From assembly GCF_021018895.1 (NCBI RefSeq), contig NC_079381.1, positions 7,714,001-7,778,000 of the forward strand: a DNA stretch of 64,000 bases, given 5' to 3'. The notes beneath the pieces are model-generated. The model had not been told where the DNA came from. It was given only the letters and a program-made list of their open reading frames with translations, and searched no databases. Positions within the stretch are counted from its first letter, which is position 1; each line of letters starts with the position of its first letter. Origin of the DNA: Seriola aureovittata. Taxonomy: Eukaryota; Chordata; Actinopteri; Carangiformes; Carangidae. Below, one piece after another: positions 13,501 to 25,097 of the stretch. Made by a program: the position numbers and the translations under genes.

Positions 13501-14449
13501 GCACGTGTATTCTCTGTTACTGAAACACTCACCACATGCATGCCTGCGGATAAAGATTCAACATGTTTCAATATGAAACCTGTGATTTTGAACTGCAAAC
13601 GTAGTCCTAATGAAATCGTCGACTAATTTAGTTTTACAGACAGGTGAAACTCAAACCAAAATCCCCTGTAGGCCTGTGTCAATACCCATTACATTACACC
13701 ATAATGAATCCCATTACTTTTTTCAACTGAACTGAATTTTTTTCTTTTTTTTTTAATGTGTTCATATATAGGTTGTAATTTTCATTACATCAGCAAACAT
13801 TATTACACGCAGGATAGTTGTGATTATGTTTCAAAACTATACATATAAGAAAATCTTGTTTAGAACAGAGGAACAGAAAGAAACTGTGTCAGTCTGGCTT
13901 TATAACAAGAGAATCCAAAGAGACAAATATAATGTGTTTATTCCAGTTGTATCTGGATGAAATCCTGGACTCTCTGTTGTAATGGTCTTCTTGCAGTTCC
14001 GTTTCAATGTGCCTCGTGCATGACGTTTGCTTGGACAAGATGGATTCACCAAGCTGTCTTAACCGCACAAACGTTACGTTAAATGATAATGAATGAATGC
14101 CAGCTGTTCAAGTTACAGTCACAAAAATGTCACCAAAGACCAAAAAGCAGACTTTCATATCACTGAGCTTCAAGCATCAGCTGATGATGACACTTGGTAT
14201 TAGGAGACCTGAAGCACAGCTGCTGAAAACATGTCACCACAGCACAGGTAAAGACTGATTGATATTTAAACTTCAAATTCATTCATATTAAGACACTGTC
14301 ATTGAAGTCAAATGAGTTTTCTTATGCTGTGGAGATGATCTGTGCATGACTCATACAACAGGTGTGGCCCACTTGGGATGGATTCACTTGAAAATTATTA
14401 GTGCAGCTTTAATCCCTTTAATACACAAGATTTTTTTTCTTATTTATGG
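13501..14449. other. Intergenic, nothing recognised
   Basis: No gene-like ORF; a T-rich run near 13737-13754. No defined repeat boundaries. Confidence 0.4.
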
Positions 14450-14890
14450 GGAACTTTATGAGAGGAAGTAAGAATTACAGGGAGTGAAGGGATGATAACA
14501 TAGTGACGGATTAGAAAGACAAACAGAAAGGGCCGGGCAAGGAAAGGTTATGAGAATAATGAGTGAGAAATTTGAAAAAGTGAGGAAAATTAGTGAAAAA
14601 TATATAAGTGTATACGTAAGCTCTGTTGGCAGGAAAGGGTGGAGGAGAAAAGAGTGAAAGCAGATAGAGAGGGAGACAGGAAGGAAAAGGAGGGTTAGCT
14701 AAAGAGTGAGGTGCCAGCGAGGGAGAAGGGGAAAAAGAGAGGGAAGAATAAAGGAAGGAAAGGGAGGGATCAAGCCAAAGAGAAAGGTATAGGTACTGGC
14801 CAGGGGAGGGGATGGAGGGAGAAAGAAGGAGGAGAGACGTGGGGGGATGGACAGAGAAGAAGGTAGAGGTGGGGGGTTCTTCAGCTGCTT
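14450..14890 (+). repeat. Purine-rich low-complexity tract
   Basis: The + strand is mostly A and G (GGAAGG, GGGAGA, AAAGAG variants) with few pyrimidines. This sort of polypurine strand can adopt triplex structures in principle. No coding evidence. Confidence 0.7.
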
Positions 14891-15420
14891 GCTGAAGAGG
14901 AAAGCAGTTGAGGGTAATTGGTTCCTGATGTGAACCTGAGCTTAGTTCTCCAAATAAAAGGCCTTTCTGTCAGCTGTAATGGCTTTTCCATGCTGCACTG
15001 CTCTGGTGGGGGCTATGTTAGCATCCTAGCATAGCTCACGACCTGCTTTGAATTAGAAGGTATGCAGTAATACAAGTGTAACGACTGCGATGGCCTGATT
15101 AGCAACATAGGTCAGGGACAGCTTTAAAAGTGGGTTTCTGCGACAAAAAAGTCTAATCTGTTGGAGGCGAGATAAGAATCCTGGCATCAAACTGCAAACT
15201 GTAAGCTGTGCAACAAAGTACAATACAGTGTGGATTACTGTGCAGCGATTACACTTATGATGTTTGGAATTACGGTAGCATCAAAGCATAATCTGGATAT
15301 GAATGAATGGATAAATATTAAACAAATAGCATGACTTGTCTGACAGCATGTTGTCACCTTACTTCACACTTTATCCCTATTTTGCAAAAGAGAATGCCAG
15401 AAGACTGGTTTGGGCGGCAT
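14891..15420. other. Intergenic, nothing recognised
   Basis: 14900-15060 is less repetitive and more mixed in composition than its surroundings and might be a conserved noncoding element. That cannot be judged without alignments. Confidence 0.3.
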
Positions 15421-15818
15421 TTAAAAGAACAGTTTGACATTTTGGGAAATACATATACTCGCTTTGTTGCTGGGAGTTAGCTGAGAAGATTGACACCACA
15501 CTCTTATATCTGTCTGTGAAATATGAAAATAGAGCCAGGAGATGATTAGTTTAGCTTAGCATAAATCAAGGTGCCAGACAATCAGCAGAGACTCCATAAG
15601 TCACAGCTCCCACCCAAGAAATATTCCAGCGCATAACTCCTGTAAAACCACAACTTGTGTCATTTTCAGGCTTGAATGTTAATTACTGAACTTTAGAGGT
15701 AATGGTGGATGGATTTTTTTTATTTTTACCTTTGGACTGAGCCAGGCTAGCCGTTTCCCTTTCTGCTTATTTAAGATAACATCTCTGTCTGTAGATAAAA
15801 TGTTGAACTATTCCTTAA
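15421..15818. mobile_element. TTAA-bounded MITE-like element, copy 1 of a family
   Basis: The left end is TTAAAAGAACAGTTTGACAT. The reverse complement of the right end is TTAAGGAATAGTTCAACATT. The interior carries AGAAGATTGACACCAC, TTAGCTTAGCATAAA and, on the far side, AGCCAGGCTAGCCGTTTCC, a layout I recognise from a very common teleost repeat. It is noncoding. A second, longer copy lies at 16584-17237 in the same orientation. Confidence 0.75.
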
Positions 15819-16020
15819 AAAAAATAAAAAATAAAAATCTGTTGGAAAGAGTAAACTGCTGGCTATGTGCTGATGCAGGCCCAAGGAAGAGGAAAAAGAT
15901 ACCGTTTCAAATTCATCTACATTACTGGAGACATGTTCTTAGTGAGAGTCTGAGCCACTACAAACACCAGACCTCACTGACCTCACCGACTCAATAACAA
16001 ACAGCTGTCACATAACAGCC

Positions 16021-16032
16021 CTGTGTGTGTTT

Positions 16033-16072
<40 letters not shown>
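16021..16072. repeat. (GT)n microsatellite
   Basis: About 24 GT units with a TTGA interruption near the start. Confidence 0.95.
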
Positions 16073-16076
<4 letters not shown>

Positions 16077-16184
16077 ATTTAAGCATGCCAGTTTGCCTGA
16101 TTGCCTCTTTCTCTGTGGGAGTGTGTTGTGACTGCTGCATGTTTGCTTACCTGGTTGCATGACAGCATTTATTTGAGTGTATAT

Positions 16185-16187
<3 letters not shown>

Positions 16188-16252
<65 letters not shown>

Positions 16253-16274
16253 TGCGTGCGTGTGTGCGTGTGTG
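16188..16274. repeat. (GT)n microsatellite with GTGC variants
   Basis: Pure GT to about 16245, then GTGGTG and GTGCGTGCG variants. Confidence 0.95.
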
Positions 16275-16583
16275 TCTACACATGATGGATTAGGGTTGCA
16301 GATGTGGTCCACAGGTGGGTGAAAATGAGAATTGTTCATCTGGTCATGTTGTATTTTGTACTGATAAAGAAATAAAGTAGGGCCATTATGAGCATACTGT
16401 AATTACAGGTAACAGGTGATGATATGAGCTGTGGACACAGAGTGTGTGTGTGTGTGTGTGTGCGTGTGTGTGAGTTAAACTGAACAGCATTGCATCAAAG
16501 AATGTTCTTTAACAAACACAAATGGGGTTGGCTTGGCTAAGTCAATAAAAAGATAACCTGATATTTCAAAGTAATTTCTTTAT

Positions 16584-16836
16584 TTAAGGTATAGTCCAAC
16601 ATTCCAGAAAAATGGTTATTCGCTTTCTAGTGGAAAATTAGATGAGAAGATTGATACCACTCTAATATCTGCACTATAAATAGCCTATGGTAAGGCTACA
16701 GCCAACAAGTGGTTAGATTAGTTTAGCGTTAAGCCTGGAAACAGTAGGAAACAGCCTGGCTGAGTCCAACGGTATCAAAATCAGACTACCTCCAAAGCTC
16801 ACAAATTCTTAAACTTAAACTTAAATGTTTTTTGTT

Positions 16837-16873
<37 letters not shown>

Positions 16874-17237
16874 AAAACTGTTAAAATGCACGGCAATGGG
16901 GGGGTGGTTGTGCATCTAGAAATCTCTGCTGGTTGTTTGGCAACTGCTCAAAGCCAGGAGATAGTCTCACACAAAACCCATGTATAGCGGCACCTTGTTT
17001 TTACGCCTAGGTGTTTGAATGGATCAAACAAACAAGATGTAACATGTTAATTGGTCAGTTTTGGAGGTGCTAACGGACAGAGCCAGGCTAGCCGTTTCCT
17101 GTCTTGCTATGCTAAGCTAAACTAAACAGCTGCTATATTGTAGCCTTATATTTAATGGGAAGATATGAGTAGCATCGATCCTCTCAAACTTTTGCCAGAA
17201 AGTGAATATCTCCCAAAATGTCCAACTATTCCTTTAA
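16584..17237. mobile_element. TTAA-bounded foldback MITE, copy 2, long inverted arms
   Basis: The ends are TTAAGGTATAGTCCAACATT and, reverse-complemented, TTAAAGGAATAGTTGGACAT. The two halves remain complementary well inward: GATGAGAAGATTGATACCAC matches the far-end GGATCGATGCTACTCATATC region loosely, and the GGAAACAGCCTGGC block matches GGAAACGGCTAGCCTGGC on the other strand. The 654-bp unit is therefore a degenerate long hairpin. A (TA)n run at 16842-16868 sits near its middle. It is noncoding. It shares its ends and body with 15421-15818. Confidence 0.8.
16842..16868. repeat. (TA)n tract inside the foldback element
   Basis: About 13 TA dinucleotides following a T-rich run. Confidence 0.95.
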
Positions 17238-18736
17238 TCCTTTCTGATCCACAGTGGAATGAAAACTCAACAGTGACCTAAATCTGAGTGTCTTAATTAC
17301 CACGTTTTTGTCTCATTACAATTTAACGATTAAACGTTTTTCTCCTTTTACAATGAAAAGCCTGGCAATGACGACAACGCTGTGTGGTTTAGGACCCAGT
17401 AAAACATTATACAAGAGTCCATTACAAAAGGAACACTTCATCACTGATACAGTCATCAGCAGAAAGAGAGGCCATTACCATGTATCACCACCTGGAAGGG
17501 AGGAAGTCACCATGGACAATCTGTCATCTCCATCTCATAGCTCCTCTACTCTGACAACAAGAGAGAGGGAGAGAGAGAAAGAGATGCTGAGCGGCTCATG
17601 TGCACACACTGTTACACAGACAGTCTGACTGTCATCATGTGCATCTGGTCTGTGTAATTTAGACTGTCAGATAGTCATCGTGACAATAAAATGTCTGAGT
17701 CACAGGAGAGAAGATAGAAAAGGTGGACGTTTGGTTTACTAAGATGTGATGCTAAATTTGGAAAAAAGGAATTTATTTATTTTACTCAAGGGTCAAAGTC
17801 TCCCCCACAGACAGGAAGTCCTCCCTGTCAGCACTTGTAAAACATCCATTTTGTTGCTTAGTACCTAGATAATAAAGAACAGTAAAATACCGCAGAAACT
17901 GTGTATTACTGAATACATCTTATTTTGAAATTTAGATGATAAATGTGTTTTTCTTAAATTATGTCTCATTATTGTTATGTTATATTCATATGGAGGCCTT
18001 TCATATCCAAGCATATTGTATCTATATGAACGGTAGCTCATAATCACCTCTTTTCACGCTCCTACCTAAGAGTTTTTATTTACTTTGTGATGTCATTCAT
18101 CTCCCTGCCCCCGGGCTGTTTATGTAGCCTTTTCTCTCTTTCTCCCCGTCCACTTTTTTCTTCCATTTCCTCTATTTCACCCAACCTAACCCCTCGTTCT
18201 CTTTCACTCTTTGGCTCCACTACTGAAATTTAACTCTCTTTTGAAACCCCTGTGCCTCCCTCTCCTCTCTCCTCGTCCAAATCGCTTAACTTCTTCTGTC
18301 TAATTTAATTCTCTCATTGTCTAATTCTCTCACCACCCACAACATGGAGTGATTCTTTATTCGTCTCTCAATGCTCAGAGGTCTGAAATAACCTTTGTAT
18401 TTGGAGCTAGTGCTTGAGTAGAGCAGTTCTTGCTTAAGGACCTTTGTCTGCCTAAATACACAAATTGAAAATGTCAAGCCTCCCTTATCTACATAACTAA
18501 ATGTCACATGGAGAGAGACCTGGCTGCATGCTTTTTAAACGAGAGCGAGACTGTATACCACAGTGTTATCACATAGAGTTTGCATAAGAGCAGCATTGCT
18601 CTTCCAGGGCCCTTACAGTATTGAAAAACTTCATCATGTTACTGTCCACAAACACTGAGCTGACATTTGAGATACTTCAGTCTTCAGTTTGGTTTAAAAA
18701 GCCAGAGTCTACAGTCATGCTCTGTTGGGCTGTACT
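17238..18736. other. Intergenic, nothing recognised
   Basis: The 106-residue + frame at 17308-17628 ends in GAGA simple sequence and has no recognisable domain, so I do not call it. 18105-18275 is pyrimidine-rich. Confidence 0.4.
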
Positions 18737-19350
18737 TAGATGGTGCTTTAAGCTAAATGCTAACATCAGCATGTAAATATGATCACGGTGACAATGCTAA
18801 CAGGCTGATGCTAAGCACGTGTAATGCTTGCCGTGTCCTCCATACTGATTCAAAGTGTTAGCATGCTAATATTTGCTATTGAGCACTGAGCTGAGGCTGA
18901 TAGGATCCTCGTTAGTTTTGCATGTGTTTGGTCATAAACCCCACAGTCCAAAGACATGCAAATGGAGACTAGGCTAATGGGATACTCTAAATTGACCATA
19001 GGTCCATAGGTGTGGCTGTGAGTGTGAATGGTTGTCTGTCCCTATGTGTTTGCCCTGTGATTGACTGGCGACCTGTCCAGGGTGTACCCCGCCTCTCGCC
19101 TGAAAAGATGCTGGGATAGGCTCCAGACCCTACTAGAGGATAAGCGGTAGAAAATGGATGGATGGATGGATGGTCATAAAACAAAATATTGGAGAAATTG
19201 AAATTTTGAGATCATAGAATCACCTCTGTCACTAGGAGCGATCCTGTGGGCATAATGAATACCTGTACCACATTTCATGACAATCCGTCCAATACTTGAG
19301 GCGTTTCACTAAAAGCCAAAAGTGTCGACCTGCTGGTGATGCCACAGATA
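18737..19350 (+). mobile_element. Old GCTAA-rich teleost repeat interrupted by a LINE tail
   Basis: The left part (AAATGCTAACATCAGCATG, then TTAGCATGCTAATATTTGC and GTGTTTGGTCATAAA) and the right part from 19171 (TGGTCATAAAACAAAATATT, TTTCATGACAATCCGTCCA) form one continuous repeat that I recognise from teleost genomes. It is split by the insert at 18939-19170. Boundaries are approximate. Confidence 0.65.
18939..19170 (+). mobile_element. Rex3/RTE-like LINE 3' tail with (GATG)n end, nested insertion
   Basis: Contains CAGTCCAAAGACATGCAAAT, CTGGCGACCTGTCCAGGGTG, TGGGATAGGCTCCAG and a terminal GATAAGCGGTAGAAAATGGA followed by (TGGA)4. This is the typical 3' untranslated end of a widespread teleost LINE. 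The 10-mer TGGTCATAAA occurs immediately on both sides (18929-18938 and 19171-19180) as a target duplication. It is 5'-truncated, with no reverse transcriptase left. The class is recognised; Rex3 versus a related RTE-type family is not certain. Confidence 0.75.
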
Positions 19351-20559
19351 AAGTATGACGCACCAAAAACAGAACTAAAGACACAGGTCTAAAGTCAGAA
19401 GAACATAATTCCGGTGATATCAGCAGTAGCAGCCCCATATTTCTCTCTATTGTGACATGACATGATTTAAAATTGATGGTTTGGTCATAGCTGGAGAATA
19501 TACTCTGATTCCATCTTCAAAGTAGGGAATAGTTTATGATGATGACAGATAAACAACATGTACAAACAGGCTTACGTCTGCCTGCAGCCATGTAAGCTTG
19601 AGTCTCCCCCTTGTACAGTAGGTGGGATTCTCCTTTGGCTGACTGCGAGATGTTTGCTTTCCATTGTGGGATACCACGGTTTAAATTTGGTCTGGTAGAT
19701 TTGTGTGAAATAGAAGAGCTTCTATCACAACAAGAGCACAAATGTAGCACAGTGGTTATGCAAGTATTTTGACAAATCACTCAAAGCAAACAGATTTCCC
19801 CATTGCTGGGTTCTGTGTGGTTCTGCTCATTCCTGGAGTGTGCCAGACTCGCACATACTGCACAACACCACTTTCTATTTCAGATCTCCATCGAGATTAA
19901 AATCTTGAGAAGGCATTTTGTATTTTCCTTTTTTTTCCTCCCTTCTTTTTCTCCAGAAAAATGTTGTCATGCTCTCAGCTTTGAGGGGCAAAAGAGAGCC
20001 ACAAGGCTGAATGGGAACCAATGAAAATCTATGTGGGTGGCAGAGAAACTCGATACAAACTACAGAGGTTATACTGAATTTTGTGGTGGGATAGTTACAG
20101 AGATGTGAGAGATTTTTAGATTTCCATAATCCTGGGATCAGACTACATGACATTTAGGTCTTTTGAGATGGTCACCAGTTCAAATTAAGCAATCGTGGTG
20201 CCTTAATTCTGGCCGTGACTATGCCAAGGGACATGTCAGACTGTACGCTGAGCACAGAATATTCAGTCTTACAGTCTTTTGCAACCCTGCCTCCCGGAAA
20301 ATATCTGTCTATATTACTAAATTGTTTCCAGTTATGTTGCGGTGACATTTATCAATTGCACCACAGTCACAGTGAGGTTGTTGAGGGTGATGGAGGGTGT
20401 ACAAAGGGCAGGACTGTGACACCAGAACCTGGGTTTGCATCTTGGCTCCTGTGTATGGTTAGGTTTAAGCAACAAAACACTTGGGTTAAGGTTAGGGTGA
20501 AGATCATGGTTTTGGTTAATCTTACCAAACATATTATGTGAACTTTATGCGTATCAAAT
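19351..20559. other. Intergenic, nothing recognised
   Basis: Mixed-composition DNA with no coherent gene; possible repeat remnants around 20330-20540. Confidence 0.35.
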
Positions 20560-20689
20560 GGAATTAGAAATCACGGCGTCACTCCAGAAGATGGATGGAG
20601 AGATCACGGCAGAGATAACGGCAGCAGAGACATCGTAGATTATGTCAGACAAACTCCAAAAATGAGGTGGTCCATAAATGCTACCAACC

Positions 20690-21110
20690 TTACTCTCTGA
20701 AACTGCCCCCACTGGTCATGTGCTAAACCCCATCTCACGTAGTCTCTGTGACATCACCCATAGGTTACTGAGGAGCTGTTTTGAAGCTCAGAGTGAGCTG
20801 CTCTGCCATCACCATCTTGGCAGGGCCTGACTCAACCTAACTTTCGGCTAATCCAAAAATGATCAAAGAGCAGGGGCGCGTCTGGAGCAAGCATATCCTC
20901 ACCCAAGTGTCACTCAAAGCGATACCAGTCTGTAAATATGTTTATTTCTGCTGTAAAGTTGGGCATTTTAACATGGGAGTCAATGGGGATTGACTCACTT
21001 TTGGAGCCAGACTCAAGCCAGCCATTCTAGGAACTGCCATTTTTGGCACTTCTGTGTTGGCTTCATTTTTTTGCCCCGGAGGTTGCCACTTGATGGTTGC
21101 TTGGATGTAT
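20690..21110. mobile_element. Probable teleost interspersed repeat (class unknown)
   Basis: Segments such as TCTCTGTGACATCACCCATA, GCTGTTTTGAAGCTCAGAGT, CATGGGAGTCAATGGGGATT, GGAACTGCCATTTTTGGCAC and CCCCGGAGGTTGCCACTTGA appear in this order in a repeat I recognise from many fish genomes. Ends and class cannot be fixed by eye. No coding potential. Confidence 0.5.
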
Positions 21111-22382
21111 ATCAGAAACCTTAGAGAAAAGGATGATATGGATAGTTGGGAGCACAGAGCATAGTCAGCGTCAGTTTATTTTAACCATGAACATAATCTT
21201 TCTCCAGTCTTTATCAGTTAGTACATGTGGCTAAAGATAACCAAATGTTAATCATAATGAAAGCACTCAAATTGGTCAATTAGAAAGGAAATGACAAATT
21301 ATCTCTTTTTTTCATCATTTAGGCTATTTTGGAGGACATGCATGAAGTCCCAGGGTCACCAGGCAGGAGGGGCCAGAGACAAGTCTTCCAGGACCAGAAA
21401 TGTCACAGATGTTGTCAATGGGTGAGAGAAGGCAAAAAAAAAAAAATTCCTCGCATTGTAAGCTTTTGCGTCTGCATCTCATCAGGCATCCTAGATATGG
21501 AACTGGATGTCTTCCAGTATGATGGGATAAAACATCTGCTCGATTGAGACATTTTCAGGCTTTGAAAGGTACTGCCTGGTGGTAAACTCCATCTTGATGT
21601 ATAGGCGATACCTTGAGGACAGTGGTGCGACATTATCTATCTGCAATTGGTCCTAAATAGAATTCACTGTAAATTATATATTTAACTTAATGAGACAAAT
21701 GAGAAAATGTCATATTGTTCACAAGGTATCGTGGCTTTAACACCCCATTTCATTCCACAGCCGTGGTGGTTGGTTTACTACAAACACCTCACTAAGTGCT
21801 CACAGATGGTGCAAAGTTGGCAGACATAACTGTCCCCACCAAAATTCTTTCTCATAACCTGAGAACTTCATAGGAGGAAGAGGTTTTGAACTTCACTTGG
21901 ACACCAGCACCGGCAGACAGGAGGAAATATTTCTAATATATTATATGGAAGGTTAATTGGTAAGGAATACAATATGTCTTTGAGTCCCTCGGTGTCAGTC
22001 TCACGCTCTCTTTTTTTCTCTCTGCCTCACTCCACCCCTCTCTCTCCCTTCCTGTCTCTCTCTTAACAAGTTACTGAAAAAAAATGTGTTTCCAATTAGG
22101 CGCTGAGGCAAAAAAGAACAACTCTCAACTGCAGCACTACAAGAAATGTCTTTGGTAACATGGTATTTACATCTTCAAATGGATATTTTTACATAAACCA
22201 AGTGGAAAAATGTTAGTTGGGGTAATAAAAAAAAGAGGTTTCACCTGTTTTCAGTTTTAAGATTACAGTACAAGAAAAAAAAAAAAAAAGGCCTGAGGGT
22301 CTATGAAGATTATTTGCAGTGAAATTAGGCTTTTACAAAATAAGATGCTGCTCTGTATTTTGATGCTTTTGTTATCTTTTTA

Positions 22383-22385
<3 letters not shown>
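21111..22385. other. Upstream flank of lpar1, no gene seen
   Basis: AT-rich with several A-runs (about 21436, 22230, 22275). CTCTCT-rich sequence lies at 22005-22065. Distal regulatory elements could lie here but none is recognisable. Confidence 0.35.

Positions 22386-22449
<64 letters not shown>
22386..22449. repeat. (GT)32 microsatellite at the lpar1 promoter
   Basis: Uninterrupted GT tract about 30 bases upstream of the CRE palindrome and just upstream of the putative first exon. Purine-pyrimidine alternation of this kind can form Z-DNA in principle. Confidence 0.95.
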
Positions 22450-22450
<1 letters not shown>

Positions 22451-22475
22451 TTGTGTGTGTGATTGTGTGAGCGCG

Positions 22476-22483
22476 TGACGTCA
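22476..22483. promoter_or_regulatory. Perfect palindromic CRE (TGACGTCA)
   Basis: The full 8-bp consensus for CREB/ATF-family bZIP factors, in the context GCGCG-TGACGTCA-TTTGCAG. It lies immediately upstream of GC-rich transcribed-looking sequence. A full palindromic CRE near a start site is a well known configuration for cAMP-responsive promoters; its use here is inferred. Confidence 0.6.
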
Positions 22484-22499
22484 TTTGCAGACAAAGGTC

Positions 22500-22925
22500 C
22501 TCTGCTGAAGAGTGTGTGTGGCAGTCGGTCGGTCAGTGAGAGAGAGAGGGAGCTTGGTGGAGCCGCCGCGCCAGCGCAGAGAGGCACCGAGACGCAGCAG
22601 AGCATCAGGGGGGAAAAGAGAAATAAATAAAACAACTTAAAAAAAAAGACACACACAGCGACATACTGGTGGGAAACAATCGGAAGATATATTGCTTTGC
22701 TGCAGGGACATAAAATGAAAGGGTTACCTGGCTGTATTTTGGATTTGGAGTCTTGCATTACACCGCTGCGACTTTGACACAAGAGCTGCGCAGGCAGAGT
22801 CTCTAGGAGTTGTCTGTTGGAGGGATTTCAGGCACCACGGATCAAACTTGAGTTGGACATCCAGGAACCAGTCAGGGAGTAAGCTAAACTACCTACCTAC
22901 TGCTCTCACTGGAAAGGAAGACGCT
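22500..22925 (+). other. lpar1: Putative noncoding first exon of lpar1 (5' UTR)
   Basis: The stretch is locally GC-rich (GGAGCCGCCGCGCCAGCGCA near 22560) in an AT-rich neighbourhood. It ends at GGAAGACGCT followed by a strong donor, GTAAGT, at 22926-22931. It lies on the same strand as lpar1 and 17 kb upstream of its coding exon. That fits LPAR1 genes, which have noncoding 5' exons. The transcription start is not visible; about 22490-22520, just after the CRE, is a guess. It contains a short uORF (22715-22777). The link to lpar1 rests on strand, splice donor and lack of any other gene; transcript data would be needed to prove it. Confidence 0.5.
22715..22777 (+). promoter_or_regulatory. 20-codon upstream ORF in the putative lpar1 leader
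   Basis: ATG at 22715 has A at -3 and starts a frame that ends at TGA 22775-22777 with product MKGLPGCILDLESCITPLRL. It lies wholly inside the predicted first exon, so ribosomes scanning the lpar1 mRNA would meet it first. A repressive role is inference from general uORF behaviour. Confidence 0.4.
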
Positions 22926-25005
22926 GTAAGTATTGCATTTATTTTCCTGCTCATTGACTGAATCTTTCTAAATTCCAAATTTGATCCATATTTTAAAAAG
23001 TTTTCTCTTTGGCTCACTTTAGTGCGTCCTCATGTGCAAGCACGATGTGGGCATCTTTACATAATCAAAGTGTACCTGCCACGTAGACGTGGCGAGAAAG
23101 CATTAGTTTCAGATAAAGGCTTTGATGGCATTAGCAGATGCCTGAACGCGCTGGGCGCACCGTTATGTCGACTGGAGACGCTCGGTCGTGCGCCCATAGG
23201 GGCTGAGACCGAGGACGCGGTTGGAATGAAGGACTTGTTGCGCCAGAGCTGGGCTCTTTATCAAACTGTGAGACTGGAGCAATATTTGTGGAAGGGAGTG
23301 AGCGGAAAAAAAACACAAGCGGGCGTTGGGTCTGGGAGTCAAAGTTTGACATCTGTCTTGATTTTCCACGCTGATCTGCATTCAGAGAATGTGTTTGGAA
23401 TTTTCTTTAGAATTTCTTCATTGAGTCTGCCAGATGTAGCCCCCCCCCCCCCACCTATGCTTTGTTTAAAAAAAAAAAAAAAAAAAAAGTTAAAAGCATC
23501 AGTTATTGAAGAGGAAACACGTGTGTTTTTAGATTCAGTAATTTCTAAAACAGGATGACCAGCTCAGCAGCATATTGATAGTCCTCTAACATTTCTATTG
23601 GTGTTGGCATCAGTGTTAGCTACGCCTTGATGCTGTCTGCTACCAGCAGGAGTCAATACACACATACTGTGCCTTGCACTCAGGCGGTGACAGTCTACAG
23701 CAGCTTTACTCCTCACTAACTGTGTTAAAGATGTGACATAGTCAAATGTGGAGAGGTGGTTTGGTCCTTCCGCTACAATGAGATCAGAATTTCTAGACTT
23801 GTGATTCTCAGGCTCACTAACAATGTTAAACCTCACTTTCCTCACTTTCACTGAGCATGCAGATTGACAACTCAGAGAGTCAGATTTGAGCAGAGAGCAT
23901 TGGGTTATGTGATTATTGCCTTTATGTGACAGAAATATAAAGACTTGAGTTGATGTGTCTCAAAGTAAAAAGTCAAAATTGACAAAAATATTTCAACATT
24001 TCACATCAACTGTCCTATCAATCTTTTATCTGGGATACTTGATCCCTGCATCGAGTTCATCGAGTTCTGACCAGGTGCTTTATGAATGATTACAGCCAAA
24101 GATACATCACGCGAACAGGTGGTGATTGTCTTTTTTTCAGTCACTTGAAATGTGCATGTGAAGAGGATATTATCCAGTGTAAGTTTAGCCTGCAAAGAAA
24201 TGTTTATGGGTTCCTGGTGTGAATGAAACTGAAGCTGTGCATTGCGGATAAGAAAACCTCATTTGGCTCTTGTGGGGTGCATGGTGACTCTGTTTTTCTT
24301 CCCTAACTTGTTATGTTCGATGAAACCGTCCCAACATTTTGGCCCAAATTGGAATACATCAGCAACTACTGACCAGGCCGCTGTGAAACGGGGAGTTTGT
24401 GTCCCGCAGAGGAGAATTTCTGATCTCCCTGGAGACTCTTAGCATTTCATTCAAAGCAGGTCAGTTCAAAAATTGTCACTTGACCAACAATGAAACGTGA
24501 TAGAATGAAACTAATTGAACAATATTCGAACAACGGTTTGATTGCTGTGAAATTTGTAGTGTGTGTTTGCTGAAATTCTTCATAGAAGGTCTCATAAAGA
24601 TTGCAGAAGTAAAGTTTAGGTAAAGTTTCCATCAGTCTCTATAGACCCTCACTATGTAGAGTTAGCAGTGACAGACTGCAGCATAAGGGGAACTGATCAC
24701 TCTAAACTTTGAGAAAAGTGGAACAATTATAGCTAGAATACAAAAATAGAGGATTTTGGTGCATTTTATTCATTGCATGATGCTTCCCTTATTGCTGCAT
24801 TCAGAGCAAGTTCCTTGTTTACCATAAACAAAAACAAATGGCTGGAGCACCATGACATTTGCTCTGGGTAGTCATTATCCCAACAGGATCCTTGGTGATC
24901 TTTTTCAGTTGTTTTTTAACTGACTGTGAAACATATGCTCCTGATATGCTAACCTTTCCCTTTTGATGTCACCTAATTAATCTGGGGTTCAAATGGTCAG
25001 CATTT

Positions 25006-25097
25006 GTTTGTGTGTGTGCGTGTGCGTGTGTGTGTGTGTGTCTGTGTGTGTGTGTGTGTCTGTGTGTGTGTGTGTGTCTGTGTGTGTGTGTGTGTCT
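25006..25097. repeat. Periodic (GT)n/TC minisatellite-like tract
   Basis: GT repeats interrupted by TC at regular intervals of about 18 bases (TCTGTGTGTG blocks), so a short higher-order unit has been duplicated. Confidence 0.9.

Noticed and set aside
22372..22782. Minus-strand ORF antisense to the putative lpar1 first exon
   Set aside because: Half of it is Thr-His repeat from the GT tract; the rest is antisense to a GC-rich leader.
23022..23558. 178-residue + ORF after the first exon
   Set aside because: It crosses poly-C and poly-A runs and has no domain; listed only as a CpG-rich region of interest.
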